Part shown: positions 1 through 9,883 of the stretch, piece after piece
How positions within the stretch are numbered: position 1 is the stretch's first letter
How the letters are laid out: each line of letters starts with the position of its first letter
Origin: Ophiura sarsii
Taxonomy: Eukaryota > Echinodermata > Ophiuroidea > Amphilepidida > Ophiuridae
Direction: 5' to 3'
DNA length: 64,000 nucleotides
Assembly: GCA_035610835.1 (NCBI GenBank)
Contig: CM069453.1
Location: forward strand, 70,620,682 to 70,684,681
Position numbers and translations under genes: made by a program
The notes under the pieces: model-generated
The model's database searches: none
What the model was told of the DNA's origin: nothing
The model's input: only the letters and a program-made list of their open reading frames with translations

Positions 1-692
1 TATCGGACTTATTTAACTGAGGTTACACTCAATTGTGTAAGACATGGTGATTTCACCTTTTTGGCAAAGTGCAACAAATGTGTTTGTGTTAAACTTGTTT
101 GAAAGAAACAAAGATAATCTCTCAATCTCTTGTCTACTATTGTAAACTGCAATTTAACTGCCATATTAAACTGTTGTTTGTTATGGTTGTAATTTAAGAG
201 TAAAATGAATCGTCACACATGAGTGATCACAGGCTTGGTTTCTTAATGAGCTAGTTTTGAAGCTAAACTTGAGGGACATGTAAATAGGTAAAGAAGTGGT
301 CATGGGTAAATTGCAGTGACTTAGACTTCGTTTTCATTTTGGGTGGAGTTTCTTACAGAATTGGTCAAAATGAAATATATACGTAGTATCTTACTTTTAA
401 CCTCACCAAAATCTAAGCCCCTGCTAATTCCCCCTATACCACATCATTAGTTATTTAAAAGTCCCTATACACTTGTCAAATAAAACAATGCATGTGGTCA
501 CTCAAGTATGACGAACTTATTTAACGCTTGAATTTGAATTAAAATGAATAATTATTAATGATTTGAACAACCATAAACAAAACCTCGCCAGATTTGACAA
601 AAAATCGTTAGAGTTGCTAACATCTCGCCAGATTAGACAAAAAAATCGCCAGTTGTCAAAATCTCGCCAGATTTCATACAATTAACGAGATA
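1..692. other. AT-rich intergenic sequence, no gene seen
   Basis: No convincing ORF, exon or RNA gene. A short motif of the form TCGCCAGATTTGACAAAAAATCG recurs imperfectly between about 583 and 670, a weak local repetition. Confidence 0.5.
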
Positions 693-1013
693 TACAGGGT
701 GAGTCAAAATATTCAGGTCCCGTTTTCAAAAAAATCAGAAAAAATACTTCCTGTTAAAATTTGGTCAATTTTTTCATTGATTATAAGAGTAGACACACTT
801 CTTAATACTTAATGAATTTTTCGAGACAATACCTAATTTCAAGTGTTAATTAAAACATATTTAGTTTGGAATAACCAATTTGAATGAAATAAAATTTAGT
901 TTAATAGGTATCAATAACTGATGTGTATTTCATTAAATATATTCATTTTTGTATTTGCACGTGTTTAAAAAAATCAGTGAAATCGGGACCTGAATATTTT
1001 GACTCACCCTGTA
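693..1013. mobile_element. mariner-like MITE, TACAGGGTGAGTC ends
   Basis: The 28 bp at 693-720 are matched perfectly in inverted orientation at 986-1013. Both ends start TACAGGGTGAGTCAAAATAT and the outermost TA fits a TA target duplication, as in Tc1/mariner elements. No transposase is present; the short ORFs inside are chance. Confidence 0.85.
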
Positions 1014-1189
1014 TTTTCAATGTTCTTACGGTTTTCGGAGTTTTATACACATATTTGTGGGAGCAAATGATGGCAAACCCACAAACGTTCACCATGTCGG
1101 GTACTAATGATGCTTCTTGCCTTTTAAAGCAGAACAAAATAATGATCAAATCTGTGAAATATTCTGATTTTTAAATCATAGTTTTATCA

Positions 1190-1345
1190 ATACTTTATCG
1201 ATCATCTTGATATTTAGTTGCAAATTGGTTGAACAAATATGGACGTCTTCATGATAATTCATCGACCGTAACATGACACGACACCGAGATGAACTTGAAA
1301 ATGGAACCTTGTTTATTCATATTCAACTTCTCAATTCAAAGAAAG
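1190..1345 (+). repeat. dispersed repeat G, copy 1
   Basis: Resembles 9680-9870 closely, and 7741-8048 and 21424-21720 more distantly. Shared landmarks are CAAATTGGTTGAACAAATAT, CATCGACCG and CTCAATTCAAAGAAAGACAT. It shows that sequence related to the big tandem unit also exists to its left. Confidence 0.7.
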
Positions 1346-1493
1346 ACATATAGGGTGACTTAAACTACTTGCCTCTTGAGGTTTATTTAACGATAAGTCT
1401 TATTACCAAATGACTGAGTCCTAGTAAACCGAGCTGCACAGATTACAAAGATGTATATTAGTGTAATTTATCAAAATGTTAAGCATTTTAATA

Positions 1494-1852
1494 GACGTTA
1501 TTCATAATTGGCGCATTTACGTCAACAGAGAGTGTGAATTCTAACTGAGCATGCTCAGAGCAATTAGTGCGCCGACAAACATTACAATCTCGTAGAGGAG
1601 AGCGGGGAGTGTACGCCCTATGGGCAGGTTCACCCACCACGTGATTCTCATCATTGCGGCCACTGGTTGAATTTGACGAACACACTATATGTTTTTATGA
1701 TTAGTGCAAAGTTCACCAAATTGAAAAAACTACATCACTCTCGTTTCGGCTACATTGCTGGCCTCGTTTTTGGAGCAGTAATTGCTCTGAGCATGTTCAG
1801 TTGGATAGCACGGCACTCTTTTGACGTAAATGCGCCAATTATGAAAAACGTC
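1494..1852. mobile_element. foldback MITE with roughly 80 bp inverted ends
   Basis: The sequence from 1494 (GACGTTATTCATAATTGGCG) returns inverted up to 1852, with similarity over about 80 bp including GAGCATGCTCAGAGCAATTA. TA lies immediately outside both ends. No transposase is present. Confidence 0.8.
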
Positions 1853-1957
1853 TATTCCTCTAAACCCTCAACTCAATAAACACGGTGACAATAGTGTTAA
1901 ACCGGCAACACTTTGCGAGCGCGGTAGTTGAAATGTCAGTTACAGTCAGTCCGGGTC

Positions 1958-2107
1958 GCGATTATTTTGTTCATACATGAGTTAAGCAAGATCAGTTCAT
2001 TTGTTTAAAAAATTTAAAAAATCATTGCATTCAATGAATTTTGCTTTATTTCGTATTAAAACGGAATAAAAAAATTTGCTCAACTCATGTACGAAAAAAA
2101 TAATCGC
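1958..2107. mobile_element. 150 bp MITE with a 9 bp target duplication
   Basis: Starts GCGATTATTTT and ends AATAATCGC, with inner arms around CATGAGTTAAGCAA. The flanks are identical 9-mers, GTCCGGGTC, at 1949-1957 and 2108-2116. A 9 bp duplication fits Mutator-like or similar elements rather than Tc1/mariner; the superfamily is not certain. Confidence 0.75.
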
Positions 2108-2375
2108 GTCCGGGTCGCCTCGTCACATTAGTTATGTTGCCTATGCTAGGCCTGCTACGTTAATGTATAGATAGGACTGGTAAGTTTTAATCATGTTCTT
2201 CATTTATAACGCTGGATGTAAACTTCACGTAAGTGACTGTGATATGATTATATGAATAAAAATAAAATACTTGTATATAGAACTTTAATGGTTTGTTATA
2301 TTGTATTTTCTCTGTCACACAGCCCGTCTGCCTTGCGAGTGAGTAAGTCCATAACATTCACAATACTATAGGGTC

Positions 2376-2381
<6 letters not shown>

Positions 2382-2407
<26 letters not shown>
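2382..2407. repeat. (AT)n microsatellite
   Basis: About 13 uninterrupted AT dinucleotides just left of the large tandem unit. Confidence 0.95.
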
Positions 2408-2408
<1 letters not shown>

Positions 2409-3353
2409 TTTTTAAATTATTTAAAAAAAATCATATATATATTCTATTTGAACTTTTGCATTTATAATTCATCCTTTGAAGTGCCGTATACAATTTCCTC
2501 CTTAACAAATCACATTATTATAATAATGGCGTCGCGGTGAAAAACCTGCAGAGAAAACCACTAGACAATGCTAGAGCATACTTCATCACGATATGTGATT
2601 TAGGACAAAAAGAAATGCGATACTCCTCGCTTATAACTCAGATGCAACATGTCTCACGTGGTCAACAATGCATGGACAAGTTGAGAATATATCCCCCGGT
2701 AACTATGGGGATGTGAACATTTGATTATTTATAGACAATTGACTACATTCATATGACGCTTGGCTAGTGTTTAAATTTATTATTATTATGTCAGTTGTAA
2801 AGGTATTCCATCACTTTTTTTATCAACGTATCATCCTCTCGTCTTTTAGTTAAAAACAATGAAAGACATGAAAGAAAGAATGAAGAGTAGATTTGGAGAA
2901 AAAGCCATCGTTAGTTTGTGAATCATACATAAAGTTGGTACCATCATGCTTGTGGGAAAGGGCGAACTACAGGGTTGTGTAATGATGTACATGTTGGCCT
3001 ACACAGGCCCGTAGCCAGCCCTTTTAGTTAGGGGTTCGATTTTCAGATTAATGTATTGAATGTTCTGAATTGACTACTCAATGGTCGCGTTTAGCAGCAC
3101 AGGAGGGAGTTTGATCTCAAAAGTTGAAGAAATTTAACAAGAGGCCTATTTGAAGGCATTTGGTGCACCATTTTAACATAGATTAACCCTTTTTGGATTA
3201 AATATATTTATTTCAAAAAGGCAAATTCGCGCAATTACAACGAGCAAAATGGCTTTGATATCAATAATTATCTCATTTTTCAAACAGATTCCTGGGCATC
3301 GGGTGGCTGACGAGGGGTTGGGGAAGTCGGCGTAACTAGGATTTTCATACTTG

Positions 3354-3375
3354 GGGGGGGGGGGGGGGGGGGGGG
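3354..3375 (+). repeat. poly(G) tract
   Basis: A run of about 22 G followed by TGGGG. The homologous position in unit 2 (13375-13384) is only a broken GTGGGGGTGGAGG, so the run has changed length since duplication. A second run at 3881-3893 corresponds to a longer one at 13872-13887. Confidence 0.9.
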
Positions 3376-4740
3376 TGGGGAAGGCAAGAAATGAAAGTAA
3401 ACCGATAAGATTTATCGAAGAAAGAAATGTGCGCGTAGCGCGTGAACAATTTCGACATATTGGGAGGGAATCGCTTCCACATTGCTTAGTATTCAACGAT
3501 AACATTATCCATGTTATCTGCTTACTCAAAAATCCTCCAGACAGCCTTTATTGTAGGGCTGTATTCACTCCTGTTTCTATATGATTGGATTAGTGCATCG
3601 ATTGAAGCAGCAACAATGCAAGCCACAAGTTATACTTATTGAATAACCACCATCCCAATTGATAGATTTTCCCGGTCAATTTAAAATGAAAATTATGTAT
3701 GCAGCTTGAATTTTCTTTTTTTCTTTTGTGGCAATTCTGTTAAGAAAACAATCTCCATTTTAGTAGAAAAAGTTGAAAATAGATGCTTCCCCTCCCCCGT
3801 GAACCAACATGACACCTTGCACATGTTTAAATAATAATGTTTACATAACATATTCGATCAAAGTCACGTGTTGGTTCCGGTGGGGGGGGGGGGGGTATTG
3901 CTATTGAGAAAAAAACGATTTATCATTGTCTTCTATGGAAATAGAAAAAATAAATGTGATATTTGTTGACTTTTAAAAGTATGTAGGGGAGGATGGGGCA
4001 ACTGGTCCGGTTAAGCATATTTCATGATATAAAAGATTAAAGCTCGTGTAAATATTTATGGAATTGCTATGAAAATATCAACCATGTGACTGTTTACATA
4101 TAACATAATCAATGTTAAAACATATCTAAAGAAAAGGCCAATTACCACTTACTGAAAACTTTACTTGGCGTGGACCAGTTACCCCATCATTGGGGCAACT
4201 GGTCCTATATGTTCCAACGGTTAGAATACACAGATATCAGTGAATGACAACACGGAAACTAGGCAGTAGTTTCTTTACAAACACATTATATTATATTATT
4301 TAATGTGTAAAAAGGATACATGTCTCATGAAACCCATGTTTTGTACAGTTTTCGTGGTTAACGTGATAAATAGCAGTAGGGCCTAATACTAATGGTGTAT
4401 AAAGCAAGCGAAATTTTGTCTATAATATATACCCCTTTCGTTAATGATTTTTTCTTCTTCTTTCATATAATCATCATTTAGTACTTATAACAAACCATCT
4501 TGATATTTAGCCAGCTTTTCATGTTACAGGGTTGTTAGTCAATATGACAATGATGACCCAACGGTTAATATACACAAAAAGCAGTGAATAAAATACTTAA
4601 ATCGTGATATTTTTCATTGCAAATATCTTTACAGACACCATTCAAAATATAATAAAGATTTCATTCATAATACCGAGGTTTTAAACCATTCTAAAGCAAT
4701 TTCATATCATATTGCACTCATTCAATAGCAGAAATAGTAG

Positions 4741-5285
4741 TTCAGAGAATAATTTCATCAGGAATCCAAGGAAGATTAATAATAAAATGTCATAGAAAAA
4801 TTCCAAATTTGAACTTACTGTGACAGACAGTTTCGACGTCCGTTCGGATGTCTTTATCAATGGTGTATGACCGCTGATCCAGTGTTACCAGAAGATGTTG
4901 ATTTTCTGGTGACGTCACGTGATGATTTTGATGACGTAATCCGGATCAATGGGTCGTACATATTCTTAAAGGTCCCAGGAAATGCAAATATAATTGGTGT
5001 GATTTGAGTCAAGTCTACGAGGAGGGACCAGAACGCATTCAATATATGTGCTAGTTGATGATGACATCAATTGTGGAACTATTGATAGCTCAGTGAGTAC
5101 TATGAAAAGAAAATTCCAGGTGACTGGTTTGAATCTATTCATGATACTCACTGATAATCAATATACCACAAATGATGTCATTTGTGGTGTGTTCATTTTT
5201 CTGGCCCTGTTTATTGCAATGGAATGTCCCATAAAGACTTGGAGCAGGATTATCATCCCTTTTCCTGGTACCTTTAAACTATACT
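4741..5285 (-). mobile_element. Penelope-like element 3' fragment (putative) with hammerhead-like motif
   Basis: A 545 bp insertion flanked by identical 11 bp repeats, AGAAATAGTAG, at 4730-4740 and 5286-5296. The reversed E1 copy near 28012 is continuous here, so it is the empty site. On the minus strand a short reading frame (stop near 4857) is followed at about 4862-4828 by TTGATAAAG, a CATCCG-AAC-CGGACG-type hairpin, CGAAAC and TGTC. This is the layout of a degenerate type-I hammerhead, as found in Penelope-like elements. The assignment rests on this layout, since no reverse transcriptase or GIY-YIG domain is left. Confidence 0.5.
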
Positions 5286-5612
5286 AGAAATAGTAGTATT
5301 AGACCCAAAATATCTAAGAACTAGAAAGAATGTGAACTATTTCATATTCTATTCACATTTCAATACCGAGTCATGTTTTATTGACACTAAAACTAATTTT
5401 CAAAATGAATTTTACAATTTTGATTAAGTTTTTGTTTTCATTTCAATAGCAAATCTAGTCAGCGAGTACCTTTGAATTTGCAATTATTACAGCGTTCGGG
5501 TCCTACAAGTAGACGAGTGTCTTTAGATAAAATAAGAAAATGGTGTACTTTGTTATTTGCAAATTCATAAACTAGTAACTCCACCAAATGAATACCCGTG
5601 ATAATGATTTAA

Positions 5613-6009
5613 AGGGACATTAAGTGGTGTTGAAAATTTTAAATGTTTAAAAATTTACTTCAGAATTCAAGATGAACATTAAAAATTGCCATTATTGTTG
5701 TTTCTACTAACAAAAACACAGCAAAATTTGATTAAAACAATATCATCGCTATTTATTGAAAAATGCCCTCTATGCAAATATGGTTCGCGTTATGTATCAG
5801 GCGTACTGCAGGGGGATACTGTCGGACGTAAAATGCTCGTTGCGGCTCTACGAGCATTTTTGAATCTACGTTTTCTTGTACAAAGAGGGCTGATTTTTCT
5901 TAATCCTTATAGTCGTTAGTTCATACATGTAATACAATTATAAAAATATACTAATCCGAGTTTTTATCATAATTGAGGGCGCAGCCGCCAACACATCTCT
6001 AGTGCCCCT
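5613..6009. mobile_element. TTAA-flanked MITE, unit 1 copy
   Basis: TTAA at 5609-5612 and 6010-6013 flank an element beginning AGGGACATTAAG and ending CTAGTGCCCCT. The reversed E1 copy near 27505 reads straight through a single TTAA, giving the empty site. TTAA targets are typical of piggyBac and Kolobok. The unit 2 copy is 14446-14812. Confidence 0.8.
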
Positions 6010-6150
6010 TTAAGTTGAAGCATTCTTTAAATGATAATATTGATCGAAAATCCAAACCACCAATGTCCCAAGTTAGCAACATGCGCCATTTCACGGTTAT
6101 TACAACCACAATCTATGGTTTCAATCATATTTTGGAAAGTCCCTGAGTAC

Positions 6151-6923
6151 TAGGGCGGGGAGTAAATAGGGAAGGTATTTTGTTCAAATCGGCCATGGTC
6201 AAAATGTATTCCACTTCACCCCACATGATCAAATATGCACTTTAAAAAAGATTTCGGAGGAGGTCTTCAGACCCCAACACTTACCCTTAATCCCCCTATA
6301 GGGGAATACAAGGTAAAGTTGCCAAATTGGTGTAGCAAAATCATGTTTCGACCTAGAACAAATTGATACATATTTATAATTTGCATAAACTTAAAATGGC
6401 CGCTAATTTGAGCATTTTCATTGTTTCGGACTTATTTCTTATCTAGATAGTTGTTATGGCACTTTAAATAGCTTCAGCATATATGTTATGAATGTATAAA
6501 GTCTCAATGGACATACAGAGACATATCTTCCCTATTATGTGTATCTTAAATTGCGTAAATAAAAAATGGCCGCCAAAATTATTAAATTAGCGGCCATTTT
6601 AAGTTTATGCAAATTAGGCATATTTCTACCACTCTGATATTTTCGGACTTTTAGTATGTCATTATGGGGACCTTATAGAAATGCATTGTGCTGACAAAAT
6701 TATGTTTTAAATTGTTTTAGGTCGAAATATAATTTTGCTACACCAATTTGGCAACTTTACCAAGTATTCCCTTATAGGGGATTAAGGGTAGTGGTGGGGT
6801 CTGAAGACCCCCTCCGAATTTGTTTTAAAGTGCATATTTAATCATGCGGGGTCAAGTGGAATACATTTTGACCATGGCCGATTTGAACAAAATATCTTCC
6901 CTCCCTATTTGCGCCCCGCCCTA
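6151..6923. mobile_element. hAT-like foldback MITE, unit 1 copy
   Basis: Ends TAGGGCGGGGAGTAAATAGG and its inverse, with more than 100 bp of inverted similarity and further symmetry inward. It is flanked by an 8 bp duplication, CTGAGTAC/CTGAGCAC. The reversed E1 copy near 27372 has one CTGAGCAC and no element. An 8 bp duplication and TAGGG tips are the hAT signature. Confidence 0.85.
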
Positions 6924-7740
6924 CTGAGCACACTACAATATAGCACCCATCGAATGCAATTGCACTTGTAGCATCTTAAGATGACTGTCCTGCATGTATA
7001 TATTTTCTGTTGCATATCTATCAATCATATAAAGTCCATTAAACAGATCTAAACCCATCTTCATAAATCGCCCATACTATCTGTGAATTTTCAATCAGTC
7101 ACTTAAGGAGGTGGCTTCAAAGATCTGGAGAATATCGTACGTGTAAATACCCTAAAGTTGCAACTGTTTGGAATGAAGAAGGTACGGATATATGTCAAGT
7201 TTCAACATAAGAAAGCAGTATGGCCTTACAAATACAAAATCCTTCATTTCGTCCAGTTGCCCCATAGGACCAGTTGCCCCATATTCCCCTATATTGCTTT
7301 TTTGTATTTATTATTAAAGTTTATGTATCAGATTAACCTCTCATAACTATTTTTGTTAATTTATGACTACTTTTAAAAAGCATATAGCTTTCCCGTTCAA
7401 ATCCATAGAGGTCCTTTATATTACCTTAAAATAGTTGTCATTATTCAAACGAGACCCGTCATATCACAGGGAAAATATAAAAATATAAAAACGATCTTAA
7501 AACAATGCCAAGGATATAAAAAATATCAACATCTCTAAAATTTAAATATATTAAGCCATCAAAAACATATCAACATTATGGACTATTTTGATAATGCTGC
7601 CCAACCAATGAATCCTTCCGACTTATTTCTCTTTCTGAGGACTATGAAACCTTATTAAAGCAATGACCCCTGACCCCTGTAACAAACCTGTTAAATCAAG
7701 CAATTCTAACTAGAACATCTTGTGTTGAATCATAAGCACA

Positions 7741-8049
7741 TTACCTTATCGATCACTTAGCAAATTGGTTGCCAAATATATGCATACGTCTGTATTATAA
7801 TGATATGAAAATAATTCATCAATCGTAACCTGAAAACGACGCGACACCAATATACGGTATATGAACGTGGACACGAAATGTCATTTATTTACTTAATAGT
7901 TCTCAATTCAAAGAAGGAGATAATATGAGATACAAATTCATAAGTCATTGAGGAGGGTGAGGTAAATATAGCTCTACTGTATCAGGGCAACAATACGAGA
8001 TTTATACAAGGAATTTATGAAGAAAAACCCCAGTAGATACGTCAACTTA
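7741..8049 (+). repeat. dispersed repeat G, copy 2 (continues at 9119)
   Basis: Matches 21424-21750 in unit 2 and, more weakly, 1190-1345 and 9680-9870. The Helitron interrupts it; the sequence resumes at 9119 with GATTGATGGGGCTACACAGA, which is continuous in unit 2 at about 21757. Confidence 0.8.
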
Positions 8050-9118
8050 TCTTACTATAAATCTGGAAACGGTGTGTGTTTGTGTGTTTGTGTATTTGTG
8101 TGTTTGTGTGTTTGTTATCCTTATTTCTCCGTTAGTTTTGATCAAAGTGGCGCCTAATTCTTATGAAAGATAGAGGAAATAACGGGAAGGGTGTTAAAGT
8201 TTATTTCAGTGAAATTGGTTAACAATTGGCTCCAAAAACAGCAAAAAACCGCTCAGATTTGGCTCATAAATGCCACTAGAATTGACCAACATTGTGCGTT
8301 GCGCGTACTACCGCGTAATCATACCGTGGTAACACGTCGCGTGCATGCTTGCGCATGCGGCACACGCACTCCTACACATGGCGCAGAAGCCACACGGGAT
8401 AATGGTTATAGGCCTGTACAGTGTGTTGGTTGGGTATTTGGTGTCATGTTGGGGAGGGAGGGGGGGGGGGGGGGGGGGGGGGTGGTGTAAAACCAAGGAA
8501 AATGATTTAGGATAGGCCTAGGGTTATAATGGATAGTGTTTTGCGGGGGTTAAGGAAACAACCTGATTTCTTTACTTTAAGTTGGCATGCCAAACAATCT
8601 AAGGGACCGAGGGTTAATGAAGTAGCCACGGGAAATGGTTTAGGGAGGGTTGTGATTATAAATCAAACTGGTTTGGGTGTGTGCATGGGCCGGGGGGGGG
8701 GGGCTGTAAAACCACGGGAAATGTTTTAGGATAGGGTTAAGAGTTAATGAAGTAGCCGCGGGAAATGGTTAGGAGGGTTATGATTATAAATCCACCTGGT
8801 TAGTGTAGTTGCAGTGGGGGGGGGGGGGGGGGGATTGTAGAGGGTTTATGTGGTTAACTTGATGCGGTTTGAGAGGTAGGGGTTAATAAACTAGCCACGG
8901 TAAATGGTTTAGGAGGGACATGGTTATAAATCAACCTGATTTGGGGTGGGGTTGTATGGGGTTTATAATGCCTTTAAAAGGGATATGGTTTTAAATCAAC
9001 CTGGTTTGGGGGTGTTGTAGGGGGTTTATGTGGTTTCAGAGGTAGGTAATGTGGCATAACCATCTAGCGGGGACCCGAGCGTAGCGGGGACCCGAGCGTA
9101 GCGAGGGTACGCCGCTAG
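8050..9118 (+). mobile_element. non-autonomous Helitron
   Basis: Starts TCTTACTATAAATCTGGAAA and ends GGGTACGCCGCTAG, with a short ACCC...GGGT hairpin just before the CTAG. It sits exactly between A (8049) and T (9119), and unit 2 near 21748 is the uninterrupted A-T site. There is no target duplication, as Helitrons require. Inside are about four imperfect copies of a block containing GGGAAATGGTTTAGGAGGG and TATAAATCAACCTGGTTTGG, separated by poly(G) runs. No Rep/helicase gene. Confidence 0.9.
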
Positions 9119-9206
9119 TAATTATAAAGATTGATGGGGCTACACAGAAGCATTATTGTACGCGTATTATATCCTCAATTTTGTTAACAATAATGTGGTG
9201 TTCTCT

Positions 9207-9320
9207 TAACACTTTCCACGCGGCTATTAGTTTTACCATATTATACAAACAGATTTTTCAGAAATATTTCTAAACTTTCAAAGTCTTATCTAAAGAACTG
9301 AACTAATACCATAATTCAAT
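9207..9320 (+). repeat. single end of a TTAACACTTTCC repeat family
   Basis: TTAACACTTTCCACGCGGCT and following bases recur at 21833, in both ends of 61986-62221 and at 63860. Only one end is recognised here. Confidence 0.6.
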
Positions 9321-9679
9321 CAGTTCCACATTGGCGTAAAATATTCGCTTTTGATCCATCCGCGCGCAAAAGTAATCCAAGTGTACGTGCGATTATGGCC
9401 AAACGCACGCGATTTTGGACGCACGCACTGTAACGGGTCACGCATGTAAGTCACAGTGCAATTCAGACGATGCCGGACACGGACGTATTCACGAATACTC
9501 AAGGTTAAATTATGCGTACGAGGTTTTAGTGATCAAGTGAATGGGACGAACGCTTAACAACGGATTAAATTCAAAAAATGAGTTGTCCAACTCCAGCGGT
9601 TTTAGGATGAAATAATTTAGTTCCAACGTGTGATGAATTTTATGGGGTCATATAATCAAAAAATATTTAGGTCGGTATT

Positions 9680-9870
9680 TTATCTATACTTTATCGATCA
9701 TCTTGAAATAATATTATATACAAATTGGTTGAACAAATATGGACGTCTTTATTACATGATAAAACAAATCATCGACCGCAACCATGGCAACCGGAACACG
9801 ACGCGACATCAAAGTGAACTTGGACATGGAGCCTCAATTCAAAGAAAGACATACAGGGTGATCCAAAATA
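9680..9870 (+). repeat. dispersed repeat G, copy 3
   Basis: Nearly the same as 1190-1345: TTTATCGATCATCTTGA, CAAATTGGTTGAACAAATAT, then CATACAGGGTG. It lies just beyond the 3' end of the LINE. Confidence 0.7.
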
Positions 9871-9883
9871 GAAGGTTAGGCCG

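Larger units (their letters stand above)
3984..7291 (+). mobile_element. DNA transposon E1 with GGGGCAACTGGTCC ends, copy 1
   Basis: The left end at 3984 reads TAGGGGAGGATGGGGCAACT and the right end at 7291 is its inverse, GTTGCCCCATATTCCCCTA. TA at both tips is compatible with a TA duplication. The same motif recurs inside, in both orientations, near 4173-4204 and 7253-7262. It encodes no transposase and carries nested insertions: a Penelope-like piece, a TTAA MITE and a hAT-like MITE. The superfamily is unassigned. Confidence 0.7.

Noticed and set aside
943..1174. ORFs on both strands
   Set aside because: They overlap the inverted end of the MITE at 693-1013 and show no protein features.
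7158..7346. 62 aa ORF repeated identically at 15942-16130
   Set aside because: It is identical only because both lie in the duplicated right end of E1. It has no domain and overlaps the terminal inverted repeat.
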